From the NCBI GenBank assembly GCA_016790705.1, contig JAEUOT010000048.1, positions 1 to 63,130 on the forward strand: a stretch of 63,130 bases of DNA, written 5' to 3'. Every line of letters begins with the position of its first letter. The first letter of the stretch is position 1. This DNA comes from Hydrogenophaga sp. Lineage in GTDB: Bacteria > Pseudomonadota > Gammaproteobacteria > Burkholderiales > Burkholderiaceae_C. The notes under the pieces are model-generated. The model did no database searches. It was not told the DNA's origin and saw only the letters and a program-made list of their open reading frames with translations. Below, piece by piece: positions 1 to 7,843 of the stretch. The position numbers were made by a program, and so were the translations under genes.

Positions 1-1
1 G

Positions 2-718
2 CTGCACGACCCGAGCAACGTGGCGGCCGTGATCGTCGAGCCGGTCGCCGGCAGCGCGGGCTGGTACATCCCGCCGCAGGGGTATTTGAAGCGCCTGCGC
101 GAGATCTGCGACAAGCACGGCATCCTGCTGATCTTCGACGAGGTCATCACCGGCTTTGGCCGCCTGGGCACACCCTTCGGTGCCGACTTCTACGGCGTGG
201 TGCCCGACATGATCAACTTCGCCAAGTGCGTGACCAACGGCGTCATCCCCATGGGCGGCGTGATCTGCAGCGACCGGATCTATGACGCCATGATGGGCGC
301 CCACGGCAGCGCGCCCGACCACGCCATCGAGTTCTTCCACGGCTACACCTACTCCGGCCACCCGGTGGCCTGCGCTGCGGCGATCGCCACACTGGAGCTG
401 TTCCAGCAGGAAAACCTGTTCGCCCGCGCGGGCGAGATGGGCAAGCTCCTCGGCGACGCGGCCCACAGCGCGATCAAGGGGCTGCCCAACGTGATCAGCA
501 TCCGCAGCCTGGGCCTGGCGGTGGGCGTCGAGCTCGCCTCGATCCCCGGCCTACCCGGCAAGCGCGCCTACGACATCTTCCTGGACTGCTACCACCGGGG
601 CGTTCTCGTGCGCAATGCGGGAGAAAACTTGGTGTTTGCCCCACCCTACATCGTGGAGCGCGAACAAATTGATACGATGATCAATGTTCTGGCCGACGCC
701 ATCCGGCGCCACGCCTGA
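2..718 (+). CDS. Class-III (PLP) aminotransferase, 3' part only
   Basis: The reading frame is open from the left edge, so the N-terminus lies outside the window; about 238 residues are visible. It belongs to the class-III pyridoxal-phosphate aminotransferases (omega-amino acid:pyruvate or beta-alanine:pyruvate type), which move an amino group from an omega-amino donor to a keto acid. The visible part contains the family signature LLIFDEVITGFGR, in which Asp holds the PLP ring nitrogen, followed by the probable PLP-binding lysine in FAKCVTNGVIPMGG (codon at 224-226). It also has the YSGHPVACAAA segment and the C-terminal small domain. Substrate cannot be decided from this fragment. It is followed after 45 bases by the SPFH gene on the same strand, with no evidence of a shared function. 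Confidence 0.9.
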   Translation: MHDPSNVAAVIVEPVAGSAGWYIPPQGYLKRLREICDKHGILLIFDEVITGFGRLGTPFGADFYGVVPDMINFAKCVTNGVIPMGGVICSDRIYDAMMGAHGSAPDHAIEFFHGYTYSGHPVACAAAIATLELFQQENLFARAGEMGKLLGDAAHSAIKGLPNVISIRSLGLAVGVELASIPGLPGKRAYDIFLDCYHRGVLVRNAGENLVFAPPYIVEREQIDTMINVLADAIRRHA

Positions 719-763
719 CGACCGTCCCTTTCGACGAACCACCCCGCTGCACGGAGGCATCCC

Positions 764-1843
764 ATGGCCATCTTGGATTTCCTGAATCGCCAGTTCATCG
801 ACGTCATCGAATGGACCGACGACTCGCGCGACACGCTGTCCTACCGTTACCCCGACGACGACAAGCAGATCAAGAACGAGGCCCAGCTCATCGTGCGCGA
901 AAGCCAGATCGCGCAGTTCGTCTACGTCGGCCAGTTCGCCGACACCCTTGGGCCCGGCAAGCACACGCTCAAGACCGAGAACATCCCGATCCTGTCGGAC
1001 CTGCTGGGCTGGAAGTACAAGTTCCAGACCCCGTTCAAGGCGGACGTCTATTACGTCGTCACCCGTGTCTTCACCGGCAACAAGTGGGGCACCTCCAACC
1101 CGGTGATGATGCGCGACGCCGACTTCGGCGTGGTGCGCATGCGCGCCTTCGGCACCTACGACTTCAAGATCGTCGACCCGGTCAAGTTCCTCAAGGAAGT
1201 CGCCGGCACCGACCAGCACTTCCGGCTGGACGAGTTCAATGACGTGATGCGTTCGCGCCTGGTGAGCGTGTTCAGCGAGACCCTGGCCAAGGCCAAGGTG
1301 CCGGCGCTGGACGTCGCCACCCGCTATGGCGAGCTGGGCGAAGCCCTGCTGCCCGGCATCAACGACGCCACCCGCGACAAGTACGGCATCGAGCTGACCA
1401 CCTTCGTGGTCGAAAACGTGTCCGTGCCGCCGGAGCTGGAGGCAGCGATCGACAAGCGCGGCGCCATGACCGCGATCGGCAATCTCAACGACTTCGTCAA
1501 ATACAACATGGGCACCGCGCTGGCCGAAGGCAAGGCGGGCACGGCTGGCATCGGCGCCGAGCTGGCCGCCGGTCTGGCCATGGGCCAGTCCATGATGCAG
1601 GGCATGGGCGGGGCCGCCCAGGCGCCTTCGCAACAAGGCATGGTGCCCCCGGCGCCGACCCCTGCTGCCGCGCCGGCGGCCGCACCGGTGGCGCTGCTGA
1701 CGCCCGAACAGGTGGCGCAGGCGCTGGGTGTGAGCCCGGCCGACGTGCAGCAGGAACTGGAAGCGGGCAACCTCAAGGGCCGCAAGATCGGCAGCCAGTG
1801 GCGCGTGCCGCAAGCCGCGCTGGACGAATTCCTCAAAGGCTGA
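764..1843 (+). CDS. SPFH/band-7 protein with C-terminal helix-turn-helix
   Basis: A 359-residue protein of the SPFH (virion-core-protein-like, YdjI-type) family. Residues about 1-270 carry the SPFH fold, including a conserved stretch around TRVFTGNKWGTSNPVMMRD and the helical AIDKRGAMTAIGNLNDFVKY region. A glycine/methionine-rich then alanine/proline-rich linker (about 270-310) leads to a 50-residue end, LLTPEQVAQALGVSPADVQ to the stop, that reads as an excisionase/MerR-type helix-turn-helix. SPFH proteins form membrane-associated scaffolds. Relatives often carry a zinc ribbon at this end; here the zinc ribbons are encoded by the next gene 12 bases downstream, so the two probably act together. 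The role is inferred only. The ATG follows a GGAGG-like site (acggaggcatccc). Confidence 0.85.
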   Translation: MAILDFLNRQFIDVIEWTDDSRDTLSYRYPDDDKQIKNEAQLIVRESQIAQFVYVGQFADTLGPGKHTLKTENIPILSDLLGWKYKFQTPFKADVYYVVTRVFTGNKWGTSNPVMMRDADFGVVRMRAFGTYDFKIVDPVKFLKEVAGTDQHFRLDEFNDVMRSRLVSVFSETLAKAKVPALDVATRYGELGEALLPGINDATRDKYGIELTTFVVENVSVPPELEAAIDKRGAMTAIGNLNDFVKYNMGTALAEGKAGTAGIGAELAAGLAMGQSMMQGMGGAAQAPSQQGMVPPAPTPAAAPAAAPVALLTPEQVAQALGVSPADVQQELEAGNLKGRKIGSQWRVPQAALDEFLKG

Positions 1844-1855
1844 CGACCACCCGCC

Positions 1856-2923
1856 ATGCAGCTGAGCGAACTCACCGCAAGCAAGAAGCTGGCTTGTCCC
1901 GCCTGCGGCGGTGAGGCCCAGTGGAATCCGGCCAAGAAGGCGCTGATCTGCGCCTTCTGCGGCACCGAATCACCCTACGAGGTCAAGACCAGCGGCGAGA
2001 TCGTGGAACACGATCTCGTGGCGGCGCTCAAGGCCATTCCCAAAGACGCGCGCGGCTGGCAGGATGAGCGGCGCTCGGTGCGCTGCCAGCACTGTCAGGC
2101 CATCAGCACCTTCACCGCAGCGCAGCAGGGCAAGGCCTGCGACTTCTGCGGCTCGACCTCGCTGGTGCCGTTCGAAGAGACGGGCGACATCATCCGGCCC
2201 GAAAGCCTGCTGCCGTTCGAGATCAACGAGCCGGCGGCCCGCGACAAGCTGCGCCAGTGGTACAAGTCGCGCTTCTGGGCGCCCAACAACCTGGGCGGCA
2301 AGGCGCTGACCGACACCGTCAAGGGCGTCTATCTGCCGTACTGGACCTTCGACGCCGACGTCAACGCCAGCTACACGGCCGAGGGCGGCGAGTACTACCA
2401 GAACCAGAAAGGCGAGCGCGAGGTGCGCTGGTTCCCGGTCAGCGGCCAGGTGCAGCATTTTTTCGACGACACCCTGGTCTGCGGCTCAAAGGGTGTGCAC
2501 CCTTCGCTGGTCGAAGCGGTCGAGCCCTTCCCGACCACCTCCGAGCGGCTCAAGCCCTACGACCCCGGCTATCTCAGCGGCTGGACCGTCGAGCGTTACC
2601 AGCTCGATCTCGTGGCCGGCGCGCAGCGCGGCCGCGAGCGCATGACCGACGCGATCCGCCAGATGTGCGCCAGCGACATCCGCGCCGACACCCATCGCAA
2701 CCTGCAGGTCTCGCCCGATTTCGCCCGCCAGACCTTCAAGCATGTGCTGCTGCCGATCTGGATGGTGGGCTACAACTATGGCGCCAAGGACTACCAGGTG
2801 GTGGTCAACGGCGCCACCGGACAGGTCGCGGGCGAGTACCCCAAGAGCTGGGTCAAGATCACGCTCGCCGTGATCGCTGCGCTGATCGTTGTCTACCTGC
2901 TGGCCAAGTACGGGGGCGGTTGA
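1856..2923 (+). CDS. Membrane-anchored double zinc-ribbon protein
   Basis: 355 residues. Two N-terminal zinc ribbons are visible: C14-x2-C17 with C32-x2-C35, and C77-x2-C80 with C95-x2-C98. A middle domain of about 200 residues is rich in aromatic residues (WYKSRFWAPNNL, GVYLPYWTFDAD), and a single C-terminal membrane helix sits near residues 333-350. Similar proteins are often labelled primosomal protein N'-like because of the zinc ribbon, but there are no helicase motifs here and that name should not be used. It starts 12 bases after the SPFH gene and is almost certainly cotranscribed with it. Probable function: zinc-ribbon partner of the SPFH scaffold at the membrane (inference). Confidence 0.8.
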   Translation: MQLSELTASKKLACPACGGEAQWNPAKKALICAFCGTESPYEVKTSGEIVEHDLVAALKAIPKDARGWQDERRSVRCQHCQAISTFTAAQQGKACDFCGSTSLVPFEETGDIIRPESLLPFEINEPAARDKLRQWYKSRFWAPNNLGGKALTDTVKGVYLPYWTFDADVNASYTAEGGEYYQNQKGEREVRWFPVSGQVQHFFDDTLVCGSKGVHPSLVEAVEPFPTTSERLKPYDPGYLSGWTVERYQLDLVAGAQRGRERMTDAIRQMCASDIRADTHRNLQVSPDFARQTFKHVLLPIWMVGYNYGAKDYQVVVNGATGQVAGEYPKSWVKITLAVIAALIVVYLLAKYGGG

Positions 2924-2931
2924 TCCGGCGA

Positions 2932-2953
2932 CCCCGGTTCAGCCCGGGGTTTT
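2932..2953 (+). terminator. Rho-independent terminator after the zinc-ribbon gene
   Basis: A perfect CCCCGG / CCGGGG stem (2932-2937 with 2944-2949) with a six-base loop is followed by TTTT, nine bases after the stop at 2923. It overlaps the 3' end of the convergent ChaN-like gene and may serve both strands in part. Confidence 0.6.
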
Positions 2954-3763
2954 CTGCCGCAGTTCGGCGCACGGGTCGCGTGGCGGACGGGCGGAGGTGA
3001 CCCAGATGCGGTCGGCCTGCGTCGGCGACAAGGCCGAACCTGCATCCTCGGACAGCGCGGCGACCACGCGGAACGCCTGCCCCGGGGGCAGGTGCCGAGG
3101 CACGCCGATGTCGCGCAGCACGTGGCCGTTGCCCGCCACCAGCAGCACGGTGCGGCCGGGCTGGAGCACATCGATCGCCGTTTGTGCCATGGCGCGGTCG
3201 CGGGCCAACTGGATCCGGGTCATGGGTGCGATCTGGGTTTCCGGCAGCAGGCCGCAGTGGCCGTTGCGGATCGCCTCGCGCTGGCGTTCCAGTTCCGGCG
3301 GTGACAGCAGCGCGTCCAGAGTCGTCTCCTGCATCACCTCGCGCATGCGCTCGCGTGGCAGGTTGCCGCCGAACACCGGCACACCGCTGTGCACGGCGGC
3401 CATCACCACCGGTCCGTAGACCGACCAGGGCCAAGCGCCCGTGTTGATGTCGTCGCGCCAGTCCAGCGCCGCGCGGACCTCGGCTTCGGTGACGTCCGGA
3501 CCGGTCCGGCTGACCCGCCGACCCTGTTCCACCATCTCCAGCACCAGCGCGGCCAGTTCGCCGCGTCGGGCCAGTTGCTGCACGGTGTCGCGCTGCAGTG
3601 CCTGGTGTTCCGGCGCGTCATGCAACTCCCCGACCAGCAGCAGCGGGGTGGGCAACAGATCCCCCAGGTCGGCCGGCGCCGGCCGCAGGCTGGAGCAGCC
3701 GGCCAGCAGTGCGGCCATCGCCATCGTGGCGACTGCCGCGGTGACAGCGGTTCGACAGTTCAT
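2939..3763 (-). CDS. ChaN-like lipoprotein (haem-binding/Tiki-like family)
   Basis: 274 residues. A lipoprotein signal peptide with lipobox LAGC places the acylated cysteine at residue 23, so the mature protein is expected at the outer membrane or periplasm. The mature part starts with LLLVGELHDAPEHQALQRD, the conserved GE-x-H motif of the ChaN/DUF399 family, and later has LVLEMVEQGRR, a WPWSVYGPVV segment, GGNLPRE and LLVAGNGHVLRDIGVPRHL. ChaN of Campylobacter binds haem and is iron-regulated; related domains resemble the Tiki metalloprotease fold. Substrate here is unknown. It is a single gene, divergent from the AbrB-like gene. Confidence 0.85.
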   Translation of the reverse strand: MNCRTAVTAAVATMAMAALLAGCSSLRPAPADLGDLLPTPLLLVGELHDAPEHQALQRDTVQQLARRGELAALVLEMVEQGRRVSRTGPDVTEAEVRAALDWRDDINTGAWPWSVYGPVVMAAVHSGVPVFGGNLPRERMREVMQETTLDALLSPPELERQREAIRNGHCGLLPETQIAPMTRIQLARDRAMAQTAIDVLQPGRTVLLVAGNGHVLRDIGVPRHLPPGQAFRVVAALSEDAGSALSPTQADRIWVTSARPPRDPCAELRQKTPG

Positions 3764-3825
3764 GGCCTGATACTACGCGCCTCCTGTGTGTTCCCTGTGC
3801 GCCGCCGTCCGGCGGTGTCCTGCCT

Positions 3826-4944
3826 GTGTCTGTCCCTCCCTTCGCCGATTCCGACCCGGAGGCCTCTGCGCCCCGAGGCCCCGCTTTCCCGCTTCGTGTT
3901 GCGCTGACGCTGGTGCTGGCGCTGTCTGCGGCCAGCCTGTGCGTGTGGCTGAAGACGCCGATCCCCTGGATGATGGGACCGCTGGTCGCGACGGCGCTGG
4001 TGTCGGTGCTGGGTGCGCCGACCGCAAGCTGGACCCCGCTGCGCAACGCCGGTCAGTGGGTGATCGCCACCGCACTGGGCCTGTATTTCACGCCGGTCGT
4101 GGGGGCGGCCGTGGTCGGCCTGGGCTGGGCCATCGCCCTCGGAATTGCCTGGGCGTTGGCGCTGGGTTTTGGTTTCGGCGCCTGGTTGCGCCGGGTGCAC
4201 GCCGGCCAACTGGAGGCGCTCAGTCCGGCCCAGCTGCGCAGCACCACCTATTTCGCCGGCGCCATCGGCGGCGCCTCCGAGATGACGCTGATCGCCGAGC
4301 GCCACGGCGCCCGCACCGATCTGGTCGCGGCCGCGCACAGCCTGCGCGTGCTGCTGGTCACGGTGACGATTCCGTTTGCCATGCAGGCCTGGGGCGTGTC
4401 GGGGCTGGATGCGACGGCGCCGGGGACGCGCGAATTCAGCGCGGGCGGGCTGGCGTGGCTGGGACTGTTGACCCTGGCCGGCGTGCTGGCGATGCGACGT
4501 CTGGGGCGGGCCAATCCCTGGTTCATGGGGGCGTTGGTGGTGACCATGGTCCTGACCCTTTCGGGGGTCACGCTGTCGGCGGTTCCGCCTGCGCTGAGCG
4601 CGGCGGCGCAACTGGTCATCGGGGTCAGTCTGGGCGTGCGCTTCACGCCGGCGTTCGTGCACACCGCGCCTCGCTGGCTGGGCTCGGTGGCGGTCGCCAG
4701 CCTGTTCATGATGGGGATCTGTGCGGGTTTTGCGTGGCTGCTGTCCCGTCTGACAGGGCTGCATCCGGCCACCCTGGTGCTGGGCACGTCGCCCGGCGGC
4801 ATTGCCGAGATGTCGATCACGGCGAAAGTGCTGCAACTGGGGGTGCCGATGGTGACGGCGTTCCAGGTGTGTCGCCTGGTGGCGGTGCTGATCCTCGCCG
4901 AGCCGGTGTTCCGCTGGTGGGACACCCGGCAGTCCGCTCAATGA
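3826..4944 (+). CDS. AbrB-type membrane protein (putative transporter)
   Basis: 372 residues with about ten hydrophobic segments arranged as two repeats, as in the membrane AbrB family (often mis-annotated as ammonia monooxygenase). The hallmarks TPIPWMMGPLVA, GQWVIATALG, ATYF-type FAGAIGGASEMTLIAERHG and LVLGTSPGGIAEMSITAKVL are present, the last two being the internally duplicated GGxxEM motif. Function in the family is not settled; transport or regulator roles have been proposed. A GTG start is used at 3826; the first 20 residues are hydrophilic. The 3' end overlaps the convergent substrate-binding-protein gene by seven bases. Confidence 0.85.
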   Translation: MSVPPFADSDPEASAPRGPAFPLRVALTLVLALSAASLCVWLKTPIPWMMGPLVATALVSVLGAPTASWTPLRNAGQWVIATALGLYFTPVVGAAVVGLGWAIALGIAWALALGFGFGAWLRRVHAGQLEALSPAQLRSTTYFAGAIGGASEMTLIAERHGARTDLVAAAHSLRVLLVTVTIPFAMQAWGVSGLDATAPGTREFSAGGLAWLGLLTLAGVLAMRRLGRANPWFMGALVVTMVLTLSGVTLSAVPPALSAAAQLVIGVSLGVRFTPAFVHTAPRWLGSVAVASLFMMGICAGFAWLLSRLTGLHPATLVLGTSPGGIAEMSITAKVLQLGVPMVTAFQVCRLVAVLILAEPVFRWWDTRQSAQ

Positions 4945-6080
4945 CGGAAGCGTCCTTCTCGGGTGACCAGGGCCAGGTCAACCAGTGACAGGCCGGTGTG
5001 GGCGTTGTCCTTGTAGGCGATCTTCATCCCTTCCACGTCCAGTTCGGCATTGCGCAGCCCCGCCACGAACGACTCGCGCGTGGGGTTCGGGCCGGCCCGC
5101 TTGAGGGCCTCGATCAGGGCGCGCGTGGTCAGATAGCCCTCCAGGCTGCCGTAGGAAAACGGCTGTCCCGGCTTCTCCTTCGAAAAGGCGTCCTGGTAGG
5201 CCCGGGTGAGCGCGGTCTTGCGCTCCCAGGGGCTGGGCATCACCTGCGAGAACACCATTCCGTGGGCGAGGTCGCCCAGGTGGGCGGCCAGTTGGGAGGA
5301 CCCCGAGTTCACGCCGAAGAACATGGCCTTGCTGCCCACGCTGCGCGCTTGCCGGATCAGCTTTTCGTACATGCCGGCCCCGCCGTGGTTGAACACCACC
5401 TGGGCGCCGCTGGTCCCGATCTGCTGGGTCATCGCGGCGATCTGGGCATCGCTGATGTCCGACTTGAAGGGCAGGTCGGTGACCGAGTCGATGCCGATGT
5501 CCTTGGCCAGACGCTGGACGTTGGCCAGGTGCTGCTGTCCGGTGTCGGAGTCCGAGCGGACAAAGGCGATCCGCGTCATGCCCAGGCTCTTCGCATGCTT
5601 CATGAGCGCCCGGAATTCTTCCTTGTGTTCGGCGCGGACCGGAAACACCAGCGGCTGGTGCGGCTCGCGCAGCGTCGGTGACCCGGCCATGGGGCCGAAC
5701 AATGGGACCTTGAGGTCGACCGCCGCCTTCATGACGGCCGTCGACGGACCACCCTCGATCGGGCCGAACAGCAGGAACACCTTGTCCTGTGTCACCAACT
5801 GGCGGGCGTTGGCTTCGGCCTGGGCCGGCTTGTTGTCGTCGTCCAGCACTTTGAGCATCAGCTTGCGCCCGCCCACGCCGCCGTTGCGGTTAACCTGTTC
5901 GATGGCGGTCTGCACGCCCGCCTGCACGGCGGCGCCATAGTCGTTCTTGCCGCCCTGCAGGGTCAGGGTCTGGCCGATGAGGACCTGTCCGGGAGAGATG
6001 CCGTCGGCGGCGCGGGCGGCGGGCAGCAGGACCAGACTCAGTCCGGCCAGCAGGGCGTAGATCGGGCGGTGGAGGTTCAT
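4938..6080 (-). CDS. ABC transporter substrate-binding protein, branched-chain amino acid type
   Basis: About 380 residues. A Sec signal peptide (MNLHRPIYALLAGLSLVLLP, cleavage after ARA near residue 24) is followed by a type-I periplasmic binding fold of the LivJ-like family: ISPGQVLIGQTLTLQG, VNRNGGVGGRKLMLKVLDDD, FLLFGPIEGGPSTAVM. Such proteins capture amino acids or small acids in the periplasm for an ABC importer. An alternative start three codons upstream at 6089 is equally possible and lies closer to a GGGA sequence. No permease or ATPase genes for this family are nearby, so the protein is an orphan receptor or is served by a transporter encoded elsewhere. Ligand unknown. Confidence 0.9.
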   Translation of the reverse strand: MNLHRPIYALLAGLSLVLLPAARAADGISPGQVLIGQTLTLQGGKNDYGAAVQAGVQTAIEQVNRNGGVGGRKLMLKVLDDDNKPAQAEANARQLVTQDKVFLLFGPIEGGPSTAVMKAAVDLKVPLFGPMAGSPTLREPHQPLVFPVRAEHKEEFRALMKHAKSLGMTRIAFVRSDSDTGQQHLANVQRLAKDIGIDSVTDLPFKSDISDAQIAAMTQQIGTSGAQVVFNHGGAGMYEKLIRQARSVGSKAMFFGVNSGSSQLAAHLGDLAHGMVFSQVMPSPWERKTALTRAYQDAFSKEKPGQPFSYGSLEGYLTTRALIEALKRAGPNPTRESFVAGLRNAELDVEGMKIAYKDNAHTGLSLVDLALVTREGRFRH

Positions 6081-6130
6081 GCGAGACATATCCCGTACCG
6101 ATGAAGGGCTGATCCAAGCATTGTCGGGCA

Positions 6131-6156
6131 ATAAAAAAGCCGGTGCGGGCACCGGC
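6131..6156 (-). terminator. Strong Rho-independent terminator
   Basis: Reading the minus strand, GCCGGTGC pairs with GCACCGGC across a two-base loop (6139-6156) and is followed at once by TTTTTTAT. It ends the DUF3567 transcript 25 bases after its stop codon, so that gene and the substrate-binding protein gene are probably separate units. Confidence 0.85.
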
Positions 6157-6180
6157 TTCGGATTGGGGCAGGGTGTTGCG

Positions 6181-6465
6181 TCAGTGCACCACCACCGGCA
6201 TCTGTGCCAGTGTGGCGTAGCCCTCCAGCGTGTCCTCGACTTCCTCCTGCGAGGGCGTGTTCTGCTGCCAAGCGGAGATCTGTTGCTGGAACATCTCGGC
6301 CCAGGAGCCGTCCAGGTAGACCTCCTTGCCCGAGCGTTTGTCCACGATCTCAAAACCGTGGCGCGGGATCTGGGGGCCATCGAAGCGCTCGATCTCACCG
6401 TCCACCGGCGCGTTCGCCAGGATGTGGACGACGGCAAAAGCGTCCGAGTCATAGAGCATGTGCAT
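6181..6465 (-). CDS. DUF3567 family protein
   Basis: 94 residues beginning MHMLYDSDAFAVVHI. The arrangement of an N-terminal MxMLYDSD, a central PRHGFEIVDKRSGKEVYLDG and a C-terminal YATLAQMPVVVH matches the DUF3567 family, which I know as a small protein of beta-proteobacteria with no assigned function. The start is chosen at the first methionine of this conserved opening, with AAGGA located 10-14 bases upstream; the longer frame upstream does not look like protein of this family. A strong terminator follows. Monocistronic. Confidence 0.8.
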   Translation of the reverse strand: MHMLYDSDAFAVVHILANAPVDGEIERFDGPQIPRHGFEIVDKRSGKEVYLDGSWAEMFQQQISAWQQNTPSQEEVEDTLEGYATLAQMPVVVH

Positions 6466-6528
6466 GTCTGAATGTCCTTCCTCAGGCAACTCACTGCGCC
6501 TGTTGAGACTTATATCGGCAATTCGTCG

Positions 6529-6544
6529 CCGGGCTTCAGCCCGG
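6529..6544. repeat. Short GC-rich hairpin between DUF3567 and DUF3108 genes
   Basis: A perfect CCGGGC / GCCCGG inverted repeat with loop TTCA lies in the 148-base gap. It lacks a T-tract on either strand, so it is not a clear intrinsic terminator; it may stabilise the end of the DUF3108 message. Confidence 0.4.
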
Positions 6545-6613
6545 ATGCACATTTAGATGGGCGAGGGGTCTTAAGTTTCAAGATGCGTGGGTTTTTCGGC
6601 ACATTTCCACGGA

Positions 6614-7843
6614 TCAGGGGACCGGGGCGGACGTCGAGAGGTTTTGGGGGAAGGACTCGAGTTTCATGTCCAAGGTATTGCCGTTGGGTTCGGTGATGCG
6701 AATGTGGCCCGGGACATGGGCGTAACCGGGCAGCAGCCACACCTCGACCTTGCGGTCGTACTCCTTGCGCGGGCTGCGGGTGAGCTTGCGGGCGGGTGCC
6801 GTACCGGCCGGCAGGGTCTCCGTGCTGACCGGCCCGACCTGGAACAGCCAGATCTCGCTGGCGTCGACGCTGGCCACCGGCAGGCGCAGCATCTGGCCCT
6901 CGGCGTAGGCGTCCGGACGCGCGTTGAACAGCCCGGACAGTTGCAGAAGGACGGAGAGGCGGTCCTGGGTGCCGGGCAGCAGCTTCGCGTCGGGGGCGTT
7001 GTTGCTGAACCGGATCCTCTGTCCGTCGCGGTCGAAGTGGGTGGCGCGCTCGCTGCTGCGCCGCTTGTCCGAGAAGCGGTCGGGGAACAGCCCCTTCTCG
7101 CCGATGCGTCCGGCGCTGGTCTGCTCCAGCACGGTGAAGAACAACACCCGGGTGGACAGCTGGGCCTCGTAGGTCTGACCGCCGTTGCGCCACTCAAGGG
7201 TGCCGGACCCGGCATAAGGCGCATCCTTCACCATGGCGGATGCCTCGTACTTCAACGAGACACTGGGTGGCAGCATGGCCGGCGGCAGGCCGGCCTCACC
7301 CGCGCCAAGGCCGGTACCGACCACGGTGCCCGCGGCCAGTTCGGTGCCGGGCTGCAGGTCGGAGGCGGGCGCCGAAGGCTGCGCGTCAGCAGGCTCGGGG
7401 ACCGGCGCCGGCGGGGTGATCGCGGCGACCTCGACCGGGGGCGGCGGCGGGTCGGCCGCGACCGGTGGTTCGATGGGCGGCGGCGGGGGCTCGGGCGCGG
7501 GCGGAGGAGGTGGGGGCGGTGGCTTCTTGGGTTCGGGCGGGCGTGGGGCGGCGACGGGTTCGGGCGCTTTGGCCACGATCCAGCGCACGCGGCTGGTGCG
7601 CACCGGCGGCGGCAGATCCTCGGAGGCGGTCGCCACCGGGTCCGGGGCGTTGGAGGGCGGGATGGCCGCCACGGTCGGGAGGTCCTGCCGCCCGGACGCC
7701 ACGAACATGTCCAGCGAGAGGCCGGAGAACCCGCCACTGAGCAGGCCCAGATGCGTCACCAGCACACCGGTGCCGAGGCCCAGCAGCACCCTTGCGCGGG
7801 GTGTCGCGCGATCCGTGGGCGGGAGGGCAGAGACAGCCGTCAT
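6614..7843 (-). CDS. DUF3108 domain protein with proline-rich, TonB-like spacer
   Basis: 409 residues. An N-terminal membrane anchor (about 18-45) is followed by a long spacer (about 75-150) of alternating prolines and charged residues, including runs of eight and five prolines, resembling the periplasm-spanning arm of TonB. The C-terminal 230 residues (from LKYEASAMVKDAPYAGSGTL) read as a DUF3108 beta-sandwich, a periplasmic domain with lipocalin-like or outer-membrane-associated relatives: VLFFTVLEQTSAGRIGEKGL, RIRFSNNAPDAKLLPGTQDR, VEVWLLPGYAHVPGHIRI. The start codon overlaps the stop of the IclR gene in ATGA, so the two are translationally coupled. Function unknown; the architecture suggests an inner-membrane protein reaching across the periplasm. 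Confidence 0.8.
   Translation of the reverse strand: MTAVSALPPTDRATPRARVLLGLGTGVLVTHLGLLSGGFSGLSLDMFVASGRQDLPTVAAIPPSNAPDPVATASEDLPPPVRTSRVRWIVAKAPEPVAAPRPPEPKKPPPPPPPPAPEPPPPPIEPPVAADPPPPPVEVAAITPPAPVPEPADAQPSAPASDLQPGTELAAGTVVGTGLGAGEAGLPPAMLPPSVSLKYEASAMVKDAPYAGSGTLEWRNGGQTYEAQLSTRVLFFTVLEQTSAGRIGEKGLFPDRFSDKRRSSERATHFDRDGQRIRFSNNAPDAKLLPGTQDRLSVLLQLSGLFNARPDAYAEGQMLRLPVASVDASEIWLFQVGPVSTETLPAGTAPARKLTRSPRKEYDRKVEVWLLPGYAHVPGHIRITEPNGNTLDMKLESFPQNLSTSAPVP

Noticed and set aside
551-1813. A 420-codon minus-strand frame opposite the SPFH gene.
   Set aside because: No recognisable family; antisense shadow of a well-supported gene.
1856-2923. Naming the zinc-ribbon protein as primosomal protein N' or a helicase.
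   Set aside because: No helicase motifs are present; only the cysteine knuckles resemble PriA-type zinc ribbons.
4938-6494. A 518-codon version of the substrate-binding protein.
   Set aside because: The upstream 130 codons cross the strong terminator and the DUF3567 gene; the signal peptide begins at 6080 or 6089.
7440-7560. A repeat or satellite-like GC-rich tract.
   Set aside because: It encodes the proline-rich spacer of the DUF3108 protein in frame, so it is low-complexity coding sequence.
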